Below, piece after piece: positions 55,360 to 63,452 of a DNA stretch of 64,000 nucleotides. Source of the DNA: CAYQXJ01 sp964421565 (GTDB taxonomy: Bacteria > Planctomycetota > Brocadiia > SM23-32); assembly GCA_964421565.1 (NCBI GenBank), contig CAYQXJ010000001.1, positions 310,001 to 374,000 of the forward strand. Direction: 5' to 3'. The translations under genes and the position numbers were made by a program. Under the pieces are notes generated by a model that worked only from the letters and a program-made list of their open reading frames with translations, was not told the DNA's origin and ran no database searches. Numbering within the stretch: the stretch's first letter is position 1; each line of letters opens with the position of its first letter.

Positions 55360-58347
55360 ATGATGGCAGCCCGACGGCAAGACACCGAACAGCAGCGTGC
55401 CGCGTTCGCCCGTGAGGCTATCCAGCGGGTGAGCGCTGCGGATGATCCGGACGAGGCCGCTACTGCTGTGCTCTCGCAGGCGCCCGACACGCAACACGCG
55501 CGCGCGGTGCTGGAACTGGCCGCCAGCGCGGCGGGCCGGGCCCGAGGGGCTCTGGTCCGGGCGGCTGTCAGCAGCGGCAGCGACCAGGTCGCCCGGCTCG
55601 GGGCCGAACTACTGTCCGACGCGGCCGAAGACGGGCAGGCCATGGAACTGCTCGAGCTGTGCTTCAAGTCTCTCGACCCGGTAGTGCGGCGTCGGGCCAC
55701 CGACGCAGTTGAGAACTTCGTTGACCCGGCCGCCGTGGAATACCTGGCTCAGGCGCTTGTGGACGACGCCACGATAGTGCGGCGCTCCGCCGCCGTCGTG
55801 TTCGGTCTCGTCGTCGGCACGCCGAACCACGCACTGCGCTGCGAGGTGCTATCGGAGTTGAGCGACCCGAAGAGCGCGCTCGCCCGTTCCGTGGTCGAGA
55901 ACGATGACAAGTCCGTTCGGGCGCAGATCGCCCAGGGCCTTGCATTCGCCGACTCCGACGAGGTGCTTCCGACGCTGGAGGCGATGAGCCGGGACGAAGA
56001 CCCCGAGGTGCGCCAGGAGGTGGTGCTCTGCCTTGCCGCTGTGGGCAGCGATCGTGCTGCGGAGCTTCTGAGCGGCTGCCTGGACGATCCGAGCTACTCC
56101 GTCGCCTCGACCGTCCTAGACATGCTGGCCGCCCTGCTCGGGGCGGGCTCAAGCTCGTTCCTGGAACAACTCGAGCGTGCCGTGCACCACAATCTGCCCG
56201 AGGTGCGCCGCCAGGCCGTGCTCATGCTCGATCGCTTTGACCACGAAGAGGCCGTTCCGGTGCTGGAGGACGCCTCGGACGACAGGGATTTCGAAGTCGC
56301 TCGCCGTGCCGGCGAGATGCTGCGCCGGATGCGCACCGAATCCCGGCTCGGCTGGCTCGCAGACGAACTAAGCGACCAGATGGCCGGCGAGCGCGCATTG
56401 CCCACGTGGGAGGCGGGCAACATCGGATTGGAGGCGGGAGTGCGTCAGCTTGCGCACATGGCTGGCGCTGAAGAAAGCCTGAACCAGGTAATCCTCATGC
56501 TGGAGGATGCGATACGGGAAGGCGACTCCTCCGACCGGGTGCATGCCGTATCCGAACTGTCGAGCCTTAAGGACATTGGCCAGTCCCCTCCCATGCGCGA
56601 GGCGTTGCGCGATCCGGACTCCGCCGTCCGCAGTCGCGCCGCCGACGCACTCTCCTACACGCGAGACGCTGGCCTGCTGGTCGACGTGCTCACGGGTCAC
56701 CCTGACCCGATGGTGCGGCGCCGCGCCGCAGAAGCGCTCGCCCAGAACCCCGGCGGTCGTGGCAAGAGGGGTCAGATGGCAGCGAGCGTCAGTTTCTCCG
56801 GTGTCCGCACGGCAGGCATGGAGCTTTTCAGCTACTTCCTGAAGGCGCTGCGGGACGAGGACACGGGTGTCAGGCAACATGCCTGCACGGCGATACGCGA
56901 CTGCGCGCAGCGCGTGGGTCTGCTGCCAGTGCGGCAGACATTGCGAGCGCTGGAACGTGTTGAGCAGGACCTGCAGGTCTCCGTCCTGGTGCAGGAGGAT
57001 GCTGCACAGACGGCCGATAGAGTAAGGGAGACCGAGATTGGGGCCAGCATAGCCCAGTGGGTCGATGGCGTGCTCGAATGGCGGGGAGTGGTCGCGCGCC
57101 AGGCATACAGCCTGACCTGGGACTCCGAGGACGAATGCTACTCTCTGCGGCGAGCCCTCGACGAAGAGACTGCGGAGCAGTGGGCGGAGCAATCGGGCCT
57201 GACCGACGAACAGGCCGAGGGCATAAAGGGGGGGGGCGGGAGGGTCGATACCACGCAGGCCAAGGCCATCCTGAACGGTGTCGGCCGCAGTCAGACATCG
57301 GCACTTGAGTGTGTGGCGCACGCGAGCGCTGCGCTCCGGCTGATAGGGCAGCAAGAGCACACCAACCGTTTGCGACAATGGGCTGAGGCGGTGAAGACGG
57401 GGCCCCGACTCGACTGGGGCGAGGATGCGCTCGCGTGCGGCGTGCTGGCGCGCATCACGCGGCTTCGGCAACTGGCTTGGACGCAGGCGCAATGGGCCGT
57501 GGCGTCGTTCGACGATGCGGAGGCAAGGACTGCACTGCGCGATGCGGCTGACGGGGCTGACGACTGGGCGGCGCTCGCAGCGCTGCGAGCTCTGAGCGAG
57601 CTGGAAGGCCCTGATCAGCAGTTGGAGCGTATGGAGCATCTGTGTGCTGCGTTGGCCGATAAGCGGGGCGCTCGAGAGCTGGTGGGGCAGTGCGCTGTGA
57701 TACTGCTGAGCGCTGGCAGCGGGCAGGCCGTTCCCTTGTTGGGCCGGTCACTGTCCGGTGGGCGTACCGATGCCCGCATGGCGCTGACGCAGCGTCTGAT
57801 GATCGCGGCCCAGCAGCCCGAGGTGGCGCGCGCGCTGCGCGAGCACCTGTGCGAATCGGACCTGAGAGAGGAAGCGTGCGCACTGATGGGGCTGGCCCTG
57901 CGCGGGGCCGGCGCTGAGACAGCGGACCTCGACTGGAGCGCTGCCGACGAGATGGACGACGCCGGTGGCCGCTTCGCCCTGCATGGCATGAGGGCAATGG
58001 ACAACGAACCCGAGGGTGCTCAGGCCCTCATTGAGGCGTTGCGCACCGGAAACCCAAGCGAGAGCTACCTGGCGGCATGGTACCTATCGCTTGCCCGTGT
58101 GCGGTCTGCCGTGCCTGTCTTTGCCAGCGTGCGCGACCAGGAAGTGCCTTACATCCTGCAAGCTCTTGCATCGGGCTCGCTTCTGCGGCGGGGGCACAGC
58201 GGAGGGCCCTCGTGGTTCGGGAAGGTCATGGGTGGCATATCGGGTGAGGTGAAAGCGCGGGTGCTGACGCACCTGAGCGCCGCTGTGGAAGACACGATTC
58301 CGCTGATGTTACAATGCAATGATGTGAATGTCGGCCGATTTGTTTGA
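55360..58347 (+). CDS. Large HEAT-repeat protein downstream of floA
   Basis: A 995-residue helical scaffold with no catalytic domain visible. Repeats of about 31 residues recur through it, e.g. LDPVVRRRATDAVENFVD, EDPEVRQEVVLCLAAVG, NLPEVRRQAVLMLDRF, PDSAVRSRAADALSY and PDPMVRRRAAEALAQN, the PBS-lyase/HEAT type. A more irregular middle (about 500-620) is followed by further helical pairs. There is no signal peptide or TM helix, so it is probably cytoplasmic and may bind other proteins. It starts 9 nt after floA, so a role with the flotillin complex is plausible but untested. The ATG at 55363 is an alternative start. Confidence 0.85.
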   Translation: MMAARRQDTEQQRAAFAREAIQRVSAADDPDEAATAVLSQAPDTQHARAVLELAASAAGRARGALVRAAVSSGSDQVARLGAELLSDAAEDGQAMELLELCFKSLDPVVRRRATDAVENFVDPAAVEYLAQALVDDATIVRRSAAVVFGLVVGTPNHALRCEVLSELSDPKSALARSVVENDDKSVRAQIAQGLAFADSDEVLPTLEAMSRDEDPEVRQEVVLCLAAVGSDRAAELLSGCLDDPSYSVASTVLDMLAALLGAGSSSFLEQLERAVHHNLPEVRRQAVLMLDRFDHEEAVPVLEDASDDRDFEVARRAGEMLRRMRTESRLGWLADELSDQMAGERALPTWEAGNIGLEAGVRQLAHMAGAEESLNQVILMLEDAIREGDSSDRVHAVSELSSLKDIGQSPPMREALRDPDSAVRSRAADALSYTRDAGLLVDVLTGHPDPMVRRRAAEALAQNPGGRGKRGQMAASVSFSGVRTAGMELFSYFLKALRDEDTGVRQHACTAIRDCAQRVGLLPVRQTLRALERVEQDLQVSVLVQEDAAQTADRVRETEIGASIAQWVDGVLEWRGVVARQAYSLTWDSEDECYSLRRALDEETAEQWAEQSGLTDEQAEGIKGGGGRVDTTQAKAILNGVGRSQTSALECVAHASAALRLIGQQEHTNRLRQWAEAVKTGPRLDWGEDALACGVLARITRLRQLAWTQAQWAVASFDDAEARTALRDAADGADDWAALAALRALSELEGPDQQLERMEHLCAALADKRGARELVGQCAVILLSAGSGQAVPLLGRSLSGGRTDARMALTQRLMIAAQQPEVARALREHLCESDLREEACALMGLALRGAGAETADLDWSAADEMDDAGGRFALHGMRAMDNEPEGAQALIEALRTGNPSESYLAAWYLSLARVRSAVPVFASVRDQEVPYILQALASGSLLRRGHSGGPSWFGKVMGGISGEVKARVLTHLSAAVEDTIPLMLQCNDVNVGRFV

Positions 58348-58386
58348 CGACCGGCGTTCGCCAAAGCATGGATCCGGAGGCCGCTG

Positions 58387-58959
58387 ATGGATGGTTTGCT
58401 GGAAGCCGTTGTTCCGCTTATCGTGGTTCTGTTCTTCATTCTGGGCGGCTTGAAGAAGGCGCTGGAAGCGGCCGGTCAGGCACAGCAACGCGCAAAGGGT
58501 CGTGCAGGGGGCGACTTCGAGGCTTCGCCTGAGGAAGTACAGGAGTTCCTCCGGGGATTGGAGGCGGCCCATGGTAAGCCGGCGGCGGAGCCGCCGGAGG
58601 ATCGCCCCGGACGGCAGGCGGCCGAACCGGTGCGCGAGCGAAAGCGCCCGCAACCTCTGTGGGAGGCCGCTGGTGAGGCCGAGCCGGCCACTTCAGTCAG
58701 CGCAAGGCAGGCAACGATTGCGCGCGCCAGGCGCGCCCGCCGGGCTCGGCCGCGTGAGGACCGCAAGAGCATTGTGCCGAAGCCGGCGGCGGAGACTGCC
58801 GACCAAAGCGTGCCTGCCGAAGCTGCAGTTGCCCCAGCGGCGCTCAAGAAGTTCGGTCTGAGGCAAGCGGTTGTGTGGTCTGAGATACTCGGTCCGCCTG
58901 TCAGCCGTCGCCGGGTGCCCGGCCACCGTCCGCCCGGGCTGGGGAACGGTCCGGCATAG
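58387..58959 (+). CDS. One-TM protein with conserved C-terminal motif
   Basis: A 190-residue protein. One N-terminal TM helix (about 5-24, AVVPLIVVLFFILGGL) leads to a low-complexity charged and proline/alanine-rich middle. The last 45 residues carry a conserved-looking ending, FGLRQAVVWSEILGPPVSRR, familiar from hypothetical proteins of planctomycetes. It sits 39 nt after the HEAT-repeat gene in the NfeD/FloA operon. Function unknown; a membrane anchor for the operon's proteins is possible. Confidence 0.7.
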   Translation: MDGLLEAVVPLIVVLFFILGGLKKALEAAGQAQQRAKGRAGGDFEASPEEVQEFLRGLEAAHGKPAAEPPEDRPGRQAAEPVRERKRPQPLWEAAGEAEPATSVSARQATIARARRARRARPREDRKSIVPKPAAETADQSVPAEAAVAPAALKKFGLRQAVVWSEILGPPVSRRRVPGHRPPGLGNGPA

Positions 58960-59038
58960 CTTGCCCCGCCCGACCGAGTGGAGGCGCGCGCGGTCGTTGC
59001 CGGACATAGGTCCAGGTCGCCGCGAGAGGCCCGGAGCA

Positions 59039-59305
59039 ATGGATGACGACATCGCCGAGAAAATAGAACACATGCGTGCCCGCCTGGACGAGCTGGGCGT
59101 GCAGTACATCGAGCCGCGCAACCCTTACTGTACTGTGGCCGTGCTGCTCGGCACAAAGCGGCAACCGGAGATCGTGCTGAACTTCTGGATCGGCGAGCCC
59201 GAATCGGTCGAGTTCCGGCGCGATGTGCTGCCATTGAAGATGCTGCCGCGTGCTGTCCGGGCGCTGGAGAGGGCAGGGCAGGTAGTGGACATGTTCCCGG
59301 CTTAG
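59039..59305 (+). CDS. Hypothetical small protein
   Basis: An 88-residue soluble protein without recognised family. It begins MDDDIAEKIEHMRARLDELG, a helix, and continues with a probable beta-strand set (CTVAVLLGTKRQPEIVLNFWIG). ATG 59039 is preceded by GGAG about 4 nt upstream; a longer frame back to 58871 overlaps the previous gene in another frame. It fits between the one-TM gene and the MEMO gene and probably shares their transcript. Confidence 0.65.
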   Translation: MDDDIAEKIEHMRARLDELGVQYIEPRNPYCTVAVLLGTKRQPEIVLNFWIGEPESVEFRRDVLPLKMLPRAVRALERAGQVVDMFPA

Positions 59306-59334
59306 TGGCAACGGGGCGGAGGGAGGCCAGCAGC

Positions 59335-60153
59335 ATGGTGCGCGAACCTGCAGTCAGCGGACAGTTCTATCCGGCGGATCCCGATGCATTGCGGGCGAAG
59401 ATCGACGCGTACGTGAGGGGCGCCGAAGACGTGCAACGTGCGCTGGGGGTGCTCTGCCCGCATGCGGGCTACGTATTCAGCGGCCCCGTGGCCGGGCAGA
59501 CCCTGGGCTCCGTGGTAGTGCCGGATACGGTAATCTTGCTGACGCCGAGCCATTCCTTCCAACAGCCGCCACTGGCTCTCTGGACCGGCGGAGCATGGCG
59601 CACACCGCTTGGGGAGGCACCCATGCACGCGGACCTGGTGGACGCTCTGGGCGCACTCCACATGGTGACATCTGACGACCGGCCCCACAAGCCGGAACAC
59701 TCTGGCGAGGTTATCGTGCCGTTCCTGCAGTACCTGAACCCGAATGTCCGGCTTGCGGTTGTCTGTGTCACCGCCAGGGCGGGGCGTCAGACCCTGAAGG
59801 AGTTCGGCCGGGCCTGTGTCGACGCCATGCAGGCCTGTGACGCCGAGGATGCACTCGTCGTCGCCAGCAGCGATATGTCACACGAAAGCGGACCGCAGGC
59901 ACTTGATATCGTCAATCGCAATGACCGCCGGGCGATTGAGCAGATGCAGAAGCTCGATCCCGATGGACTTTACCTCGCAGTCCGGGGCGAGGGGATTACC
60001 ATGTGCGGCGTGCTGCCCGCTGTGGCCATGATGGAGTCTGTTCGTGCCCGGGGCGGCACGGAAGGTCGACTGGTCAGCCGCGCCACCAGCGCCGACTCTC
60101 CCATGGGCGGAGGCTCCTACATAGTCGGTTACGCCGGGGTCGTCTTCACGTAG
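59335..60153 (+). CDS. MEMO-family protein (AmmeMemoRadiSam system protein B type)
   Basis: A 272-residue protein of the MEMO1 family. Signatures are REPAVSGQFYPADPDALR at the N-terminus, CPHAGYVFSGPVAGQ, SSDMSHE and MCGVLPAVAMMES. The fold is related to extradiol dioxygenases. Related genes form a radical-SAM and AMMECR1 trio of unknown activity; neither partner is visible here. ATG 59335 follows GGGAGG. It ends the NfeD/FloA operon, which is convergent with the next minus-strand gene. Confidence 0.87.
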   Translation: MVREPAVSGQFYPADPDALRAKIDAYVRGAEDVQRALGVLCPHAGYVFSGPVAGQTLGSVVVPDTVILLTPSHSFQQPPLALWTGGAWRTPLGEAPMHADLVDALGALHMVTSDDRPHKPEHSGEVIVPFLQYLNPNVRLAVVCVTARAGRQTLKEFGRACVDAMQACDAEDALVVASSDMSHESGPQALDIVNRNDRRAIEQMQKLDPDGLYLAVRGEGITMCGVLPAVAMMESVRARGGTEGRLVSRATSADSPMGGGSYIVGYAGVVFT

Positions 60154-60215
60154 GCCGGCCCCAGAATCGGCTGAGCGGAACAGGCACGGCTGCGCTGGGT
60201 TCGCGACCGCCTAAG

Positions 60216-60239
60216 GTCATACGGCGTTGTCATACAACG
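60216..60239. repeat. Small inverted and direct repeat in the convergent gap
   Basis: GTCATAC occurs at 60216 and again at 60229, and the same stretch holds the perfect inverted repeat CGTTGT-CAT-ACAACG (60225-60239). It may be a bidirectional terminator or a protein-binding site between the two converging genes. Confidence 0.3.
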
Positions 60240-60248
60240 TCTTATGTA

Positions 60249-60434
60249 CTACTCCTCCGTGTCCACGCTTGCGTCCGATTCCTCGGTGTCGGCGACCTCC
60301 TCCGCATCGCCCTCGTCAACTCGTTTCGGCTCTGGCCGCCTGCCCATCAGGAGAATCGCGATCGCCGCGGCACAGACCACGATCGCGACGACCAAGAACG
60401 TCGACTCCACCGTCCACAAGAACACGTGCAGCAT
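60249..60434 (-). CDS. 61-residue one-TM protein with acidic tail
   Basis: A small membrane protein. One TM helix of about 25 residues (VESTFLVVAIVVCAAAIAILLMG) is followed by a short basic patch (RRPEPKR) and a strongly acidic tail (DEGDAEEVADTEESDASVD). ATG 60434 has GGGAGG upstream and a promoter in place; the frame to 60494 would cover the promoter. No family is recognised. Confidence 0.6.
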   Translation of the reverse strand: MLHVFLWTVESTFLVVAIVVCAAAIAILLMGRRPEPKRVDEGDAEEVADTEESDASVDTEE

Positions 60435-60465
60435 GGCCGTCCTCCCTCTCGTTGGGGGTGATGGT

Positions 60466-60494
60466 ATATTGGCGATTCTGGCCCTTGAGGTCAA
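60466..60494 (-). promoter_or_regulatory. Predicted promoter for the one-TM acidic protein
   Basis: On the minus strand TTGACC (60494-60489), a 17-bp spacer and CAATAT (60471-60466), 31 nt before the ATG at 60434. Confidence 0.5.
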
Positions 60495-60568
60495 GCGATG
60501 CTCGGGTATGTGAAGAGCGAGCGCACGTGGGGTAGAATGCTGTTCCCAACGCCGGAGTGTCCGATCCC

Positions 60569-61717
60569 ATGAAGCTGATCATCGCGCCCGACTCCCTGAA
60601 AGAATGCCTGAGCGCCCCCCGGGCGGCCGCCGCCATAGAGCGCGGGGCGAGGGCCGCCCATGCGGGTGTGCAGGCTGTCCGGGTGCCCGTGGCGGACGGC
60701 GGAGAGGGGACCGCACAGGCGATGGTTGCGGCCACTGGCGGCGAGCTGCGCGCGGCACGGGTAGCCGACCCTTTGGGGCGGGCGGTCCAGGCTACCTGGG
60801 GGCTGTGTGGCGATGGCCGCACGGCAGTCATCGAGATGGCGCAGGCGAGTGGCCTGGAGCGGCTGAAACCCCACGAGCGAAACCCCATGCGTACCACCAC
60901 GCGCGGTACCGGCGAACTGATCACGGCCGCCCTCGACGCCGGCGCGCAACAGATCATTGTGGGCATCGGAGGCAGCGCGACGGTCGACGGAGGGGCCGGC
61001 ATGGCTCTCGCCCTCGGCGCGAGGTTCCTGGACGGCCAGGGGGAGGAGATCACCGACTGCCGGGGCGGACGTTTGCAGGACATCGCAGACATCGATCTAT
61101 CCGCTCTGGACCGTCGATTGGCTCATTGCCATGTAACCGTCGCCTGTGACGTCGATAATCCTCTCACCGGACCGCACGGCGCAGCACGCGTCTACGCGCC
61201 CCAGAAGGGCGCAACGCCCGAACAGGTCCAGCAGCTCGAACAGGGGCTGGTCAACCTTGCCGAAATTGTGCGGCGGAAGCTGGGGCGCGACGTGGCGCAT
61301 ATGCCCGGCGCCGGCGCAGCGGGTGGGCTCGGCGCGGGGCTTGTGGCTTTCCTCGATGCCCAGCTTGCCAGCGGCGTGGAGACCGTGATCCGCGCCGTCG
61401 GGCTGCGGAAGGAGTTGCGCGGGGCCGACCTTGTCATCACTGCCGAGGGTCGGTTCGACGGCCAGAGCGCGTTCGGTAAAGCGACGGCCGGGGTCATCGC
61501 CGCCGCCCGCCAGCAGGGCGTGCCCGCCGTGGTCCTCGCAGGAAGCCTCGGCGCCGGTTACGAGCAACTGCACGCCCGGGGCATGAGCGCAGCTTTCTGT
61601 ATCGCCGATCAGCCGATGACGCTGGAAGAAGCCCTGCGGAAGGGCGAGACACTGCTGGAGCGCGCTGCCGAGAGCGTCGTGCGGCTCTGGGTGGCGCGGG
61701 GAGCCGCCGATGGCTGA
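60569..61717 (+). CDS. Glycerate kinase (GarK/GlxK family)
   Basis: A 382-residue kinase phosphorylating glycerate. MKLIIAPDSLKECLSA is the family start, followed by VPVADGGEGTAQAMV, GTGELITAALDAGAQQIIVGIGGSATVDGG in two blocks, and the C-terminal ADLVITAEGRFDGQSAFGKAT. ATG 60569 is chosen over a GTG at 60557 because it opens the family N-terminus. A TAGAAT at 60533-60538 may be its -10 box. thiL overlaps by 8 nt, so the two are coupled. Whether the product is 2- or 3-phosphoglycerate is not settled by sequence alone. Confidence 0.93.
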   Translation: MKLIIAPDSLKECLSAPRAAAAIERGARAAHAGVQAVRVPVADGGEGTAQAMVAATGGELRAARVADPLGRAVQATWGLCGDGRTAVIEMAQASGLERLKPHERNPMRTTTRGTGELITAALDAGAQQIIVGIGGSATVDGGAGMALALGARFLDGQGEEITDCRGGRLQDIADIDLSALDRRLAHCHVTVACDVDNPLTGPHGAARVYAPQKGATPEQVQQLEQGLVNLAEIVRRKLGRDVAHMPGAGAAGGLGAGLVAFLDAQLASGVETVIRAVGLRKELRGADLVITAEGRFDGQSAFGKATAGVIAAARQQGVPAVVLAGSLGAGYEQLHARGMSAAFCIADQPMTLEEALRKGETLLERAAESVVRLWVARGAADG

Positions 61718-62630
61718 GCGCGACCTTGTTCGCCAACTTGAGGATCTGGTATCCGGCCGGCGGCCCGACTGGCTGCGGCTCGGCATAGGCGACGACGCAG
61801 CAGTGTTCGACGCGCCGTCCTCGCCCCTGGTCGCCACCACCGACACGGTGATCGAGGGTGTGCACTTCGAGCCAGGCACATCAATGCAACTCATTGGCAG
61901 AAAAGCTGTTGCGAGGTCACTGAGCGACCTTGCCGCCATGGCCGCCAGACCCCTCTGCTCCCTTGCCGCAGTCTGCTTCAATGCACAGCGCGAGGGGCAA
62001 TGCCGCGCGCTGGTGCATGCCATCTGGCAGGCGGCGGACGAGATGTCGGCGCCGCTGATCGGGGGGGACATAGCGTCCGGAGCGGGGCGCCTCGCGGTGG
62101 TCGTCACTGTTCTCGGAGTGGCGGGGCCGAAGGGCGTGGCGACGCGTGGCGGGGCGCAGCCCGGCGACGCCGTCTGCGTGACCGGCGAACTGGGGGGTTC
62201 TATCCTCGGCGGCCACCTGACGTTCGAGCCGCGCATTGACGTAGCGCTTGCCCTTGCCGAACGGTTCGACCTCCACGCCCTCATCGATATCAGCGATGGC
62301 CTGAGCACGGACGCCCTCCATCTCGCCGAAACCAGTGGCCGCGGACTCGTTCTAAATGCCGAGTCTATACCGATATCCGACAAGGCCAGGCAGCTCGCAG
62401 AGGACACGGGTGGCGAGCCGCTCCGCCACGCCCTGGACGACGGCGAGGACTACGAACTCCTGTTCTGTCTGCCGGCAGGGCAGGCCCGCGAGGCGGCGGC
62501 GGCCGGCGTGGCCGGCCTGGCCGTCACGGTCATCGGGGAGGTGGCGGAACAGCCCTCATCGTGGCTCGTCCTCGCCGATGGCGCCCGCGTGCCCCTGCGG
62601 CCCGGCGGCTGGGAGCACCTGAAGCCATGA
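61710..62630 (+). CDS. thiL: Thiamine-monophosphate kinase
   Basis: A 306-residue kinase that makes thiamine diphosphate from the monophosphate. Signatures are RLGIGDDAAVF and VATTDTVIEGVHF at the N-terminus, SDLAAMAARP, the GGDIASG loop and the C-terminal DISDGLSTDALHLAE and DDGEDYELLF. It overlaps the glycerate kinase by 8 nt and the next gene as ATGA. A typical last step of thiamine synthesis or salvage. Confidence 0.94.
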   Translation: MAERDLVRQLEDLVSGRRPDWLRLGIGDDAAVFDAPSSPLVATTDTVIEGVHFEPGTSMQLIGRKAVARSLSDLAAMAARPLCSLAAVCFNAQREGQCRALVHAIWQAADEMSAPLIGGDIASGAGRLAVVVTVLGVAGPKGVATRGGAQPGDAVCVTGELGGSILGGHLTFEPRIDVALALAERFDLHALIDISDGLSTDALHLAETSGRGLVLNAESIPISDKARQLAEDTGGEPLRHALDDGEDYELLFCLPAGQAREAAAAGVAGLAVTVIGEVAEQPSSWLVLADGARVPLRPGGWEHLKP

Positions 62631-63112
62631 GCGAAGCCGTCTGCGCCGTCACCAACGCCCCCGAGCAGACCGAGGAGCTGGCTGCCGCCTTCGCCGCGTG
62701 CTGCCAGCCGAACGACGTCGTCGGCCTGCAGGGGACGCTCGGCGTGGGCAAGACGTGCTTCGTGCGCGGCCTGGCCCGAGGGCTCGGTTCAGACGATCGC
62801 GTCGTCAGCCCAACCTTCGTGCTCATGAGGGTTTACGACGGGCGCCTCACCCTCTACCACTTCGACGCTTACCGCCTCGCGGACGCCTCTGACATGGAGG
62901 CCATCGGCTGCGCAGAGACCTTCGAGAGCGGCGGCGTGAGCATCGTTGAATGGGCCGGGCGCGTCGCCGGCTGCCTGCCGCCGCAGCGCTTCCTGCTGAG
63001 CATCCGGGTGGGCGGCCCCACTCAGCGCCGGTTCCGCCTGACGGCGCAGGGAAAGGACCCGAGAGCGCGTTTGGACGCCTTTCGGCGGGTTCTTGCGCCC
63101 TGGGCGCCGTAG
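62627..63112 (+). CDS. tsaE: tRNA threonylcarbamoyladenosine biosynthesis ATPase TsaE
   Basis: A 161-residue ATPase needed with TsaB and TsaD for the t6A modification of tRNAs. It has the P-loop GTLGVGKT (37-43), SPTFVLMRVYDG, LYHFDAYRL and VSIVEWAGRV. The start overlaps the thiL stop as ATGA, so translation is likely coupled. tsaB and tsaD are not in the window. It ends the glycerate kinase-thiL-tsaE operon. Confidence 0.94.
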   Translation: MSEAVCAVTNAPEQTEELAAAFAACCQPNDVVGLQGTLGVGKTCFVRGLARGLGSDDRVVSPTFVLMRVYDGRLTLYHFDAYRLADASDMEAIGCAETFESGGVSIVEWAGRVAGCLPPQRFLLSIRVGGPTQRRFRLTAQGKDPRARLDAFRRVLAPWAP

Positions 63113-63452
63113 GGGCGCGGCGGCGGGCGGAACGCATCCCGACCTCCGTTGCCGCAACCCCTATGTGAGCAACCAGATGTGACGGAATGGGTTCGTTTTG
63201 CAACGGGGCCCCTTTCAGCGTCGGCATGCGGGTCGCCGTGGCGTGCGTCTGGCGTGGGGGGCAGCATACACGATGCCGGGCGGTGGTGTGTCCGAAATGG
63301 GCGCTACTGTCCCGTTTGGGCGGTCGAAAGGGCGGCAAGGCACCGGTCGGCTGCGGGCTGCGGGCCCGTCGGGCGCGGGCCGTGCGCCGCAGCGCGTCCG
63401 GTCAGTGGCCGGGGTTGCAGCGCACCCCCGTCCGGGGCGGACCGAAGCGACG
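63113..63452. other. Intergenic region of 340 bp between convergent genes
   Basis: I see no supported gene here. GC-rich short frames are present but show no conserved sequence. There is no clear terminator with a T-tract; a small GGGGCCCC palindrome lies near 63205. Confidence 0.6.

Noticed and set aside
63190..63216. TTTTGCAAC next to GGGGCCCC, resembling half of the MITE end
   Set aside because: Only partial match, no second arm and no target duplication were found.
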